From: Amycolatopsis azurea DSM 43854 | GTDB taxonomy: Bacteria; Actinomycetota; Actinomycetes; Mycobacteriales; Pseudonocardiaceae | DNA: 64,000 nucleotides | NCBI RefSeq assembly: GCF_001995215.1 | Contig: NZ_MUXN01000012.1 | Span: forward strand, 62,001 to 126,000 | Reading direction: 5' to 3' | Part shown: positions 24,336 to 30,877 of the stretch, in pieces | Position numbering within the stretch: the stretch's first letter is position 1 | How the letters are laid out: each line of letters begins with the position of its first letter | Translations under genes and position numbers: made by a program | The notes under the pieces: model-generated | What the model was told of the DNA's origin: nothing | The model's database searches: none | The model's input: only the letters and a program-made list of their open reading frames with translations

Positions 24336-24677
24336 TCAGGGGGTCGGCCAGATCGGCCGGATCTCGATGGTCGCGAACCTCGTGACCGGATGCTTCGACG
24401 CGACCTCGATCGCCTCGTCGAGATCGGCGCATTCGATCAGGTCGTAGCCGAGGATCTGTTCCTTCGTCTCCGCGAACGGCCCGTCCGAGACGAGCAGTTC
24501 GCCGTCATGGTGGCGCACGGTGGTCGCGGTGGCAGCCGACCGGAGCCTGCTGCCGGACAGCCGCACCCCGCGCGCGGTCATCTCGTCGACCCACGCCTGC
24601 GTCTTCTCGTCGAGCGGGTCGTCGCAGTCGTCCGCGCCGGGGTAGGGGTGCCCGCAGATCAGCAACATGTAGCGCAT
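24336..24677 (-). CDS. YCII-related domain protein
   Basis: The 113-residue protein matches the YCII/DGPF group: MRYMLLICGH at the N-terminus, VSDGPFAETKEQILGYDLIE in the middle and a C-terminal IEIRPIW. In many actinomycetes such genes sit beside ECF sigma factors, but none is present here. The fold is a ferredoxin-like dimer and no activity is established. The ATG at 24677 has GAGGAGGA just upstream. Confidence 0.85.
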   Translation of the reverse strand: MRYMLLICGHPYPGADDCDDPLDEKTQAWVDEMTARGVRLSGSRLRSAATATTVRHHDGELLVSDGPFAETKEQILGYDLIECADLDEAIEVASKHPVTRFATIEIRPIWPTP

Positions 24678-24819
24678 CAAGTCCTCCTCGGTGGTGGTTC
24701 ACCCCACCGACGAATGGGTCCGCCCGGAACCGACAGGCCCCGCGAAGAGTTTTCAGATCGGGCGGGACCAGCGCGTTCCCGGCACAATCGGACAGAGTGG
24801 CGACGGCGAGGAGAATGAC

Positions 24820-25233
24820 GTGGGCATCGGAAAACCCGTGAAGCAGGCGCTGATCCTGGTAGCGGGCGTCATTCTCCTGCTGGTCGGTATCGCGCTTCTC
24901 GTGCTGCCCGGACCAGGTCTGCTGCTGGTGCTCGCGGGGCTGCTCGTGCTGGCCTCGGAGTTCCCGGCGGTGGAAAAGTACGTCGATCCCATCCGGGACA
25001 GGGCGATGAAGGCCGCCGAGGACAGCGTTTCGTCGCCGCTGCGGATCGCGGGTTCGGTGCTGGCCGGGCTGTGCCTGCTGGCCGCGGGGGTCGTCTGGGG
25101 TCTCGTACCGGGCCTGCCGCTCGCCGGCTGGAGCACCGGTTCGAGCCTGATCCTGTCCGGGCTCATCCTGTTCGCGCTGCTGATCTGGAGCTACAAGCGC
25201 GTGCAGGCCAGGCGGGCCGCGACCGCCGAATAA
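24820..25233 (+). CDS. PGPGW-family transmembrane protein
   Basis: This 137-residue membrane protein has the family signature LLVLPGPGLLLVLAGL and about four hydrophobic segments (two around residues 7-45 and two around 75-125). The GTG at 24820 has GAGGAG 5-10 bases upstream. The family is widespread in actinobacteria and has no known function. It is 29 bases upstream of the TetR gene in the same direction. Confidence 0.8.
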   Translation: MGIGKPVKQALILVAGVILLLVGIALLVLPGPGLLLVLAGLLVLASEFPAVEKYVDPIRDRAMKAAEDSVSSPLRIAGSVLAGLCLLAAGVVWGLVPGLPLAGWSTGSSLILSGLILFALLIWSYKRVQARRAATAE

Positions 25234-25262
25234 CAGCCGGGTGGTCTGGTACCGTGCGGCGC

Positions 25263-26036
25263 GTGTCCCCCGACTTCCAGCGCGCACGGCGGCCGGAACA
25301 GGTGGAAGCCCGGCGCGCGGCGATCCTCGGGACAGCGCGTGAACTCCTGGCCGAGCGGCCCGTCTCCCGGATCAGCCTGCGAGAACTGAGCGACCGTGTC
25401 GGCCTGGCGAAGTCGAACGTGCTTCGGTACTTCGACAGCCGCGAGGCGATCTTCCTGGAAGTCCTCGACTCGGCCTGGGTTGCGTGGCTCGACGAACTAG
25501 AAGGTGAGCTGGGCGCTCCTGGGGTCGCGAAGCCCGGTTACGAGCGCGAAGTGCGCGTCGCGACCGTCATCGCGACGTCGATCTCGCGGCAGCGCCTGCT
25601 GTGCGAGCTGATCAGCACGATGGCCGCCGTGCTCGAACGCAACATCTCGGTGGAGACCGCCCGGACGTTCAAGACCCGGGCCCATGAACGGACCGAACGG
25701 CTCGCCGACGTCGTCCGCGCCCAGGTCCCGCTGGACGCCGAAGCGGCCGGGCACTTCGCGAAGGCCGTCTTCGTCCTCGTCACGGGCTTGTGGCCGTACG
25801 CGAACCCGGGGGAGGCCGTGGCGACGGTCCTGGCCGAACGGGGCGCGCCCGCCGGCCGCGAGATGTTCGTCGACGGGCTGACCGAGGGGCTGGCGAACCA
25901 GCTGGTCGGACTGGCCGTTCGCGCAGGTCACAGCCCCGGGCGAGAGCAAAGGTCCCTTGCTCCCTTCCCGCACGAGCCGGACCGGCCGGATCTGCATAAG
26001 GTGAGCGGAAGCCACTCGTACAAGGAGCGATCATGA
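25263..26036 (+). CDS. TetR-family transcriptional regulator with long C-terminal tail
   Basis: The 257-residue protein has a TetR helix-turn-helix in residues 15-60 (AILGTARELL, ISLRELSDRVGLAKSNVLRY). The ligand domain ends near residue 225. About 35 further residues run through an intergenic-type palindrome (25945-25961) that is translated here, and the stop overlaps the aldo-keto reductase start in ATGA. GTG codons at 25254 and 25263 are both possible starts. It may control the reductase gene. The tail may be a recent extension caused by the repeat. Confidence 0.85.
   Translation: MSPDFQRARRPEQVEARRAAILGTARELLAERPVSRISLRELSDRVGLAKSNVLRYFDSREAIFLEVLDSAWVAWLDELEGELGAPGVAKPGYEREVRVATVIATSISRQRLLCELISTMAAVLERNISVETARTFKTRAHERTERLADVVRAQVPLDAEAAGHFAKAVFVLVTGLWPYANPGEAVATVLAERGAPAGREMFVDGLTEGLANQLVGLAVRAGHSPGREQRSLAPFPHEPDRPDLHKVSGSHSYKERS
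25945..25961. repeat. 17-nt palindromic repeat, AGCAAAGG family, copy 4, inside a coding region
   Basis: AGCAAAGGTCCCTTGCT lies inside the 3' part of the TetR gene in the orientation opposite to the copies at 10094 and 23939, and is read as part of the C-terminal tail. Confidence 0.85.
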
Positions 26037-26890
26037 GCCCAGGCGGCACCCACACTCTCGGCGATCTCACCGTGAGCCGGATGGGCTACGGCGCCATGCG
26101 GCTGTCCGGCCCCGGCATCTGGGGGCCGCCGAGCGATCGCGACGCCGCGATCGCCGTCCTCCGCGAGGCGGTGGAGCTGGGCGTGACCCACATCGACACC
26201 AGCGACTTCTACGGTCCGCACACGACCAACGAGCTGATCCGCGAGGCGCTGCATCCGTACCCGGACAGCCTGCACATCGTCACGAAGGTCGGCGCGAAGC
26301 GGACTCCGGACATGGGCTGGCCTTCGGCGCTCTCGCGCGAGGAACTCACCTCCGCGGTCCACGACAACCTGCGCAACCTCGGCGTCGATGTGCTCGACGT
26401 CGTCAACCTGCGGCTCGCGGGGGAGCACGGGGTCTTCCCGATCCCGGTCTCGATCACCGAGCCGTTCGAGGTCCTCGCCGAACTCCAGCAGCAGGGCCTG
26501 ATCCGGCATCTCGGCCTCAGCCACGTCTCGGCGGAGCAGGTCAAGGAAGCCCGCTCGATCGCGCCGGTCGTCTGCGTGCAGAACGAGTACAACGTCGCGA
26601 ACCGCGCCAACGACGGCCTGCTCGACGCGCTCGCGGCCATCAACATCCCGTTCGTGCCGTACTTCCCGCTCGGCGGGTTCACGCCGTTGCAGTCCGGGGT
26701 GCTCGACGACTGCGCCCGCCGCGTCGGCGCGACGCCGATGCAGGTCGCGCTCGCGTGGCTGCTCCAGCGGTCGCCGAACATCCTGCTGATCCCGGGGACG
26801 TCGTCGGTGCGGCACCTGCACGAGAACGTCGCCGCCGCGAAGCTGGAACTTCCCGCGGACGTCGTCGCCGACCTCGACGCGCTCGCCTGA
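26033..26890 (+). CDS. Aldo-keto reductase family oxidoreductase
   Basis: The 285-residue (beta/alpha)8 reductase has GYGAMRLSGPGIWG at the N-terminus, HIDTSDFYGPHTTNELIREA with the catalytic Asp and Tyr, and HIVTKVGAKR with the catalytic Lys. The position that usually holds the catalytic His reads VVNLRLAG, with Asn instead, as in YdbC-like members. LLIPGTSSVRHLHENVAAA binds NADP phosphate. The gene overlaps the TetR stop by four bases, so the regulator probably controls it. Its stop codon is part of a large palindrome at 26888-26950. Confidence 0.92.
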   Translation: MSPGGTHTLGDLTVSRMGYGAMRLSGPGIWGPPSDRDAAIAVLREAVELGVTHIDTSDFYGPHTTNELIREALHPYPDSLHIVTKVGAKRTPDMGWPSALSREELTSAVHDNLRNLGVDVLDVVNLRLAGEHGVFPIPVSITEPFEVLAELQQQGLIRHLGLSHVSAEQVKEARSIAPVVCVQNEYNVANRANDGLLDALAAINIPFVPYFPLGGFTPLQSGVLDDCARRVGATPMQVALAWLLQRSPNILLIPGTSSVRHLHENVAAAKLELPADVVADLDALA

Positions 26891-26950
26891 TCCGCGTGAA
26901 GGCCCCCTTCACTCGGCTGAGCCGAGGGAAGGGGGCCTTCACGCGGATCA
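26888..26950. terminator. 63-nt palindrome spanning both stop codons of convergent genes
   Basis: Perfect 23-base arms (26888-26910 and 26928-26950) begin with the TGA stop of the aldo-keto reductase and end with the stop of the ABC permease on the other strand. A 6-bp inner stem CTCGGC/GCCGAG closes the hairpin. It should act as a bidirectional terminator. Confidence 0.85.
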
Positions 26951-27772
26951 GAGGACATCCCGGCGCCGCAGCAGCCAGCCGCCGAGGGCGGCGAAGACCA
27001 CCAGGTACCCGGCCACCACGAGCGTCGCCTGGGAGACACCGACGAGTTCCCCGATGCCCGGCGTCGCGCCCGAAGCGCCGAGCGACGCGGCCAGGGAACC
27101 GGCGTTGGCCCCCGGCAGGGCCCGCTGGAGCGTGTCGACCCAGTCCAGCAGCGGGGCCGCGACCCCGAACAGCAGGTTCTGGACCACCAGCAGCCACACC
27201 AGGCCGAGCCCGATCGGCAGCGCCACGCCGCGCATCGCGATGGCGAGCACCGCGCCGAACGCCGCCCAGGTCATCGCGATCAGCCAGCCCGCGCCGATTC
27301 CCGTCAGGAGTGAGCCGAACGAGGGCCAGTTCATCGGCTCGCCCTCGGCGGAGGCGATGATCGCGCTCGTGACCGCGCCGGTCGCGAAGCTGATCAGCAC
27401 GACGGTCAGGGTCGCGACGGCCAGCGCGAACAACTTTCCACTGTAGACGGTCAGTCGCGAAGGACCCTGTGTCAGCACGGTCTTCCACGTGCTCCAGCCG
27501 TATTCGGTGCCGACGGCCAGCACCCCGATCACGAGCATGATCGCCCCGAGGAACACCGGCAGCCCGCCGATCGAGTTGCCGACGAGGTTCGACGGCATGG
27601 TCGAGGCCAGTCCGCGATCCGTGCCGGGTGCCCCGCTCGACGATCCCGCCGCGCCCGCGAGCGGCAGCAGATAGGTGAAGGTCAGGCCGAGCACGACCGC
27701 GATCCCCAGCATGAACCAGTTCGCCGGGCGCCGGACGAGTTTCGCCAGCTCGGCGGTGCAGCTACCCCACAT
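26948..27772 (-). CDS. ABC transporter permease (ABC-2 type)
   Basis: This 274-residue membrane protein has about six hydrophobic segments, an N-terminal WGSCTAELAKLVRRPANWF typical of ABC-2 exporter permeases, and GTEYGWSTWKTVLTQGPSR in the loop after the second segment. It pairs with the ATP-binding gene that overlaps its start by 11 bases. Such two-gene systems usually export antibiotics, peptides or lipids. The substrate is not evident. Confidence 0.88.
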   Translation of the reverse strand: MWGSCTAELAKLVRRPANWFMLGIAVVLGLTFTYLLPLAGAAGSSSGAPGTDRGLASTMPSNLVGNSIGGLPVFLGAIMLVIGVLAVGTEYGWSTWKTVLTQGPSRLTVYSGKLFALAVATLTVVLISFATGAVTSAIIASAEGEPMNWPSFGSLLTGIGAGWLIAMTWAAFGAVLAIAMRGVALPIGLGLVWLLVVQNLLFGVAAPLLDWVDTLQRALPGANAGSLAASLGASGATPGIGELVGVSQATLVVAGYLVVFAALGGWLLRRRDVL

Positions 27773-28658
27773 GACTTGCCACCTCTCCGGTGAGCTCGAA
27801 GAAGACCTGCTCCAGATCCCGTTCGCGGACGTGCAGTTCGCGCACCGCGATCCCTTCCGTGACGAGTTCGCGGTTCAGCCACGACGCGCGCTCCGGGTCG
27901 ACGGTCAGATCGAGACCGGTCCCGCTCACCCGTACGTTTTCCGCGCCGATCCGGCGCCGCACCAGCTCGGCGGCACGCGGGTTCTCGTCGGTTTCGATGT
28001 GCAGCACCGTGCCGCCGCGGAGTTCGGCCACCGTGTTCTCCGCGACCAGCCTGCCGCGGGAGACGACACCGACGCGGTCGCAGATCTGCTGGACCTCGCC
28101 CAGCAGATGGCTCGACAGCAGTACGGTGCAGCCCTCCGCGCCGAGGCGCCGGATCAGCACGCGCATGTCGGCCATCCCCGCCGGGTCGAGCCCGTTGGTC
28201 GGCTCGTCGAGGATCAGCAGCCGCGGATCCTTCAGCAGCGCCGCCGCGACCCCCAGCCGCTGCTTCATGCCGAGTGAGTAGGTCGAATACCGGTCCTTGC
28301 CGCGATCGGCGAGATCGACCATCGCGAGCACCTCACCGACGCGGAGCGGGTCCGTTCCGCTGTACCGGGCCAGCACCTTGAGGTTCTCCGCGCCGGAAAG
28401 GTACGGGTAGAAACCGGGCGACTCGATCAGCGCGCCGACCCCGTCGAGGTCGCCGGGCGGCCTGCCGAACAGCCGCACGCTGCCCGACGTCGGCCGGACG
28501 AGGCCCAGCAGCATCCGCAACGTCGTCGTCTTGCCCGCGCCGTTCGGGCCGAGGAAGCCGTAGATCTCGCCGGGCAGCACGGTCAGCTTCATCCGGTCGA
28601 CGGCGAGATGTTCGCCGTACCGTTTCGTGAGTTCGTCTGTGTCCACGGGAAGGTTCAT
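27762..28658 (-). CDS. ABC transporter ATP-binding protein
   Basis: The 298-residue ATPase has Walker A (GFLGPNGAGKTT), the signature YSLGMKQRLGVAAALL, Walker B (LLILDEPTNGLDP), the H-loop SSHLL and a C-terminal extension of about 80 residues seen in drug-export ABC proteins. The ATG at 28658 begins the homologous region (VDTDELTKRYGEHLAVD), although its ribosome-binding site is weak and an upstream start cannot be excluded. It works with the permease downstream. Confidence 0.9.
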   Translation of the reverse strand: MNLPVDTDELTKRYGEHLAVDRMKLTVLPGEIYGFLGPNGAGKTTTLRMLLGLVRPTSGSVRLFGRPPGDLDGVGALIESPGFYPYLSGAENLKVLARYSGTDPLRVGEVLAMVDLADRGKDRYSTYSLGMKQRLGVAAALLKDPRLLILDEPTNGLDPAGMADMRVLIRRLGAEGCTVLLSSHLLGEVQQICDRVGVVSRGRLVAENTVAELRGGTVLHIETDENPRAAELVRRRIGAENVRVSGTGLDLTVDPERASWLNRELVTEGIAVRELHVRERDLEQVFFELTGEVASHVG

Positions 28659-28813
28659 GGTGACGAATGGTGTCTCGCGAGAGGCCGTCACCACATCCGT
28701 TCCCAGGCGGCACCACGCGTACGTCCTCGGACGTAGTGGATGGCCGGAATCCTGTGACATCTGTCGAAAACACCGGTACCGGGCACCGGGGTGACGATCA
28801 TAGGCTCGGCGGC

Positions 28814-29272
28814 GTGTCGAAAGTCCTCTTGATCATCCACGTGCTCGCCGCGGTCATCGCGATCGGTCCGGTCACCGTCGCCGCCAGCATGTTCCCCGCC
28901 GCCGCCCGTAAGGCGTTCGCCGAACCGGGTTCCGGTCTGTCCGTGCTGCGGATGCTGAACCGGATCTGCCGCGTCTACGCGATTCTCGGTCTGGCGGTGC
29001 CGTTCTTCGGCTTGGCGACGGCGGGGAGCATGCGGGTGTTCGGCGACCTTTGGGTGATCGTGTCGATCGTGCTCACCGCCGCGGCCGCCGGCGTGCTGGC
29101 ACTGCTGGTCCTGCCCGGACAGAACGCCATCCTCGCGGCGCTGGCCGCCGAGCCGCCGTCCGAGCCGGTCACGGCGGGCCGCGTGGCGATGTACACCGGG
29201 ATGTTCAACCTGCTCTGGGCCGTGGTGACGGTGCTGATGATCGTGCGGCCCGGATCGACCACCGGCGCTTGA
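28814..29272 (+). CDS. DUF2269-like integral membrane protein
   Basis: The 152-residue product has four hydrophobic segments, the first being VLLIIHVLAAVIAIGPVTVA, a pattern like DUF2269 membrane proteins. The GTG at 28814 opens the first segment. It is divergent from the ABC ATPase across 155 bases and its end is 6 bases from the convergent next gene. The function is unknown. Confidence 0.75.
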   Translation: MSKVLLIIHVLAAVIAIGPVTVAASMFPAAARKAFAEPGSGLSVLRMLNRICRVYAILGLAVPFFGLATAGSMRVFGDLWVIVSIVLTAAAAGVLALLVLPGQNAILAALAAEPPSEPVTAGRVAMYTGMFNLLWAVVTVLMIVRPGSTTGA

Positions 29273-29278
29273 GCGCGA

Positions 29279-29686
29279 TCAGGACCTGAGCAACTGGTTG
29301 AAGAACGACCGGTAGCGGCGCAGCGCGATCCGGAGGTCTTCGGTGGCCGGTTCGCCTTGGCTCCAGGCGGATTCCAGTTCCTTCTTGTGCTCCGCGAAAG
29401 TGGCGGCCAGATTCTGGATCACGGCGGCGACGAGTTCGTCGGCCTCCTTGACCGCGCGCCGCGGATCGTCGACGAACTCCGTCTGGATGCCTTGCCAGCT
29501 GCCACGGAACCGTTCGACGTCGATGTCACCGAACAGGGTGTGCTCGCTGTCCTCAGAGGACTCTTCGGCGGCGGGTTCTTTCGATACGGGATCGTTCAAA
29601 GCGGGTTCGGTCGAGGCGGGTTCATCATCCCTGGTGGGTTCGGCGATCACCAGGTCCTCGGTTTCCAGCGGCCTGCTTTCCGTCAT
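29279..29686 (-). CDS. Conserved actinobacterial protein, FVDDPR-motif family (short paralogue)
   Basis: The 135-residue protein has an acidic, disordered N-terminal half (about 50 residues) and an alpha-helical half with GSWQGIQTEFVDDPRRAVKE followed by ALRRYRSFFNQLL. The same motif is in the overlapping upstream gene, so the two are paralogues. AAGGAG lies 6 bases before the ATG at 29686, inside the coding region of the upstream gene, so the 62-base overlap is real. No known function is recognised; both may bind each other or a common partner. Confidence 0.78.
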   Translation of the reverse strand: MTESRPLETEDLVIAEPTRDDEPASTEPALNDPVSKEPAAEESSEDSEHTLFGDIDVERFRGSWQGIQTEFVDDPRRAVKEADELVAAVIQNLAATFAEHKKELESAWSQGEPATEDLRIALRRYRSFFNQLLRS

Positions 29687-30233
29687 TTTTCACTCCTTCG
29701 TCACCGTCGGTCAACAGATCTTCGAACACCGCGCGATAGTGCTTCATCGCTTCCCGCATGTCCTCTGTGGACATTTCGGAGTCCCTGTGGTGCTCCAGCG
29801 TTTCGTGTCCCGCGCGGTAGTGCCGCAAGGCGTTCGCGTGCCGGACGGACAGATCCGCGAGCTGCTGGTCGTACCCTTCGGTCGGGTAACCGCGCTCGGC
29901 CATCAGGGAGACCAGCACCCGGTCCGCCTCGACGACGGCGCCGGACGGGCGGTCGACGAACTGTTCCTGGATCAGCGCCCATTCCTGGGCATACCGGTCC
30001 TTTGTGGACGACGGCAGCGGGCGGATGTCGAGATCGGAATGGCGCTTCATCCGCGACGAAAGCTCGCGCTCCGCCTCCCGCGGGTTCTCGTGTTCCTTGA
30101 CGGCACGGTCGTATTCGGGGCCGAACGTTTCCCGTAACCTCCGCCTGCGTTGCCCCGCGACGACGAACCATGCGGCCGCTCCCACTACCAGGACCGCGGC
30201 GATGACGATGATGATGACCAACCACGTGGACAT
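29625..30233 (-). CDS. Membrane-anchored FVD-motif protein (long paralogue)
   Basis: The 202-residue protein starts with a single membrane helix (TWLVIIIVIAAVLVVGAAAW), then a basic stretch, a helical region with EWALIQEQFVDRPSGAVVEA and RHYRAGHETLEHH, and a second YRAVF motif. The W-x2-IQ-x2-FVD-x-P-x2-AV pattern is shared with the overlapping downstream gene. It probably exposes its soluble part to the cytoplasm. I do not recognise a function. Confidence 0.8.
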   Translation of the reverse strand: MSTWLVIIIVIAAVLVVGAAAWFVVAGQRRRRLRETFGPEYDRAVKEHENPREAERELSSRMKRHSDLDIRPLPSSTKDRYAQEWALIQEQFVDRPSGAVVEADRVLVSLMAERGYPTEGYDQQLADLSVRHANALRHYRAGHETLEHHRDSEMSTEDMREAMKHYRAVFEDLLTDGDEGVKNDGKQAAGNRGPGDRRTHQG

Positions 30234-30614
30234 CGTTATCTCCTCCGGATTTCTTGCCGGTCAACCCCCGACGGGCCGTGGGTTCCCCGGCGATTCGGAG
30301 CGGAAACCCTTGTGTCGCAAGAAATTTTGGATCTTAGGCCGGATGGCGCAGCGAAACGAGCTCGAACCGGCGCCGTACCGGTGAGCGGCGCAATCCCTTG
30401 TGGGCCATTCGGCTCGGGTCGTGAGGCTCGCTAACTAGGCGTCCCTCTTTTGGGTGCCGCCGATGACTCAGTGTAGGTAAAAACTCCCGATCACTGCTCC
30501 GTTGTGGCACTATTGCCCCGTTCGCAGGAAGAGGGCCTGTGAACAGAGGGGGCCCGGCGTTGCGAGGGCTGCCTGGTACGACAGGGAAAGATCGTCAGGG
30601 GAGGAGATCGTCAA
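30234..30614. other. 381-base divergent intergenic region
   Basis: This gap separates the membrane-anchored FVD protein (minus) from the 57-residue peptide gene (plus) and must contain both promoters. Its second half is AT-richer (for example GTAGGTAAAAACTCC near 30474). It ends in a strong ribosome-binding site, GGGGAGGAGA. I see no gene, tRNA or riboswitch in it. Confidence 0.6.
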
Positions 30615-30788
30615 ATGTCGACGCCTACGGACGTCAAGGATCCCATTGGTGAGGAGGAGCCGGTCGACCCGGCTCAGCCCACGCCTGACCAGGGAGAACA
30701 CCAGCACAGCCCGGACTGCGAACACAATCGGAATCCCCGGTTCGACTGTGCGGGAGGCTGCATCCAGACGCCGCCTCCCACGCCTTGA
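30615..30788 (+). CDS. Small Pro/Glu-rich peptide with a C-terminal Cys/His cluster
   Basis: This 57-codon frame opens with ATG at 30615 behind GGGGAGGAGA, a near-ideal ribosome-binding site. The first 30 residues are acidic and proline-rich. The C-terminal part has HSPDCEHNRNP followed by FDCAGGCIQTPPPTP, giving three Cys and nearby His residues that could bind metal or be modified. A hairpin follows the stop, and the TPR-CHAT protease-like gene starts 89 bases further on. I do not recognise the family. A partner, substrate or regulator of the CHAT protein is an inference from position. Confidence 0.65.
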   Translation: MSTPTDVKDPIGEEEPVDPAQPTPDQGEHQHSPDCEHNRNPRFDCAGGCIQTPPPTP

Positions 30789-30800
30789 CCGAGTGAGTTG

Positions 30801-30849
30801 AAAGACTTGAACCGCCCGTCGGGGTATTCCCTGACGGGCGGCGGTCTTT
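30801..30849 (+). terminator. Hairpin between the small peptide gene and the CHAT gene
   Basis: CCGCCCGTC at 30812-30820 pairs with GACGGGCGG at 30833-30841, with a GGG/CCC inner stem and an outer AAAGAC/GTCTTT stem. It lies just after the peptide stop and before the CHAT start, so it may terminate most transcripts and let some read through. Confidence 0.75.
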
Positions 30850-30877
30850 CGGCTACCGACTGTGCTGTCATAGATCA

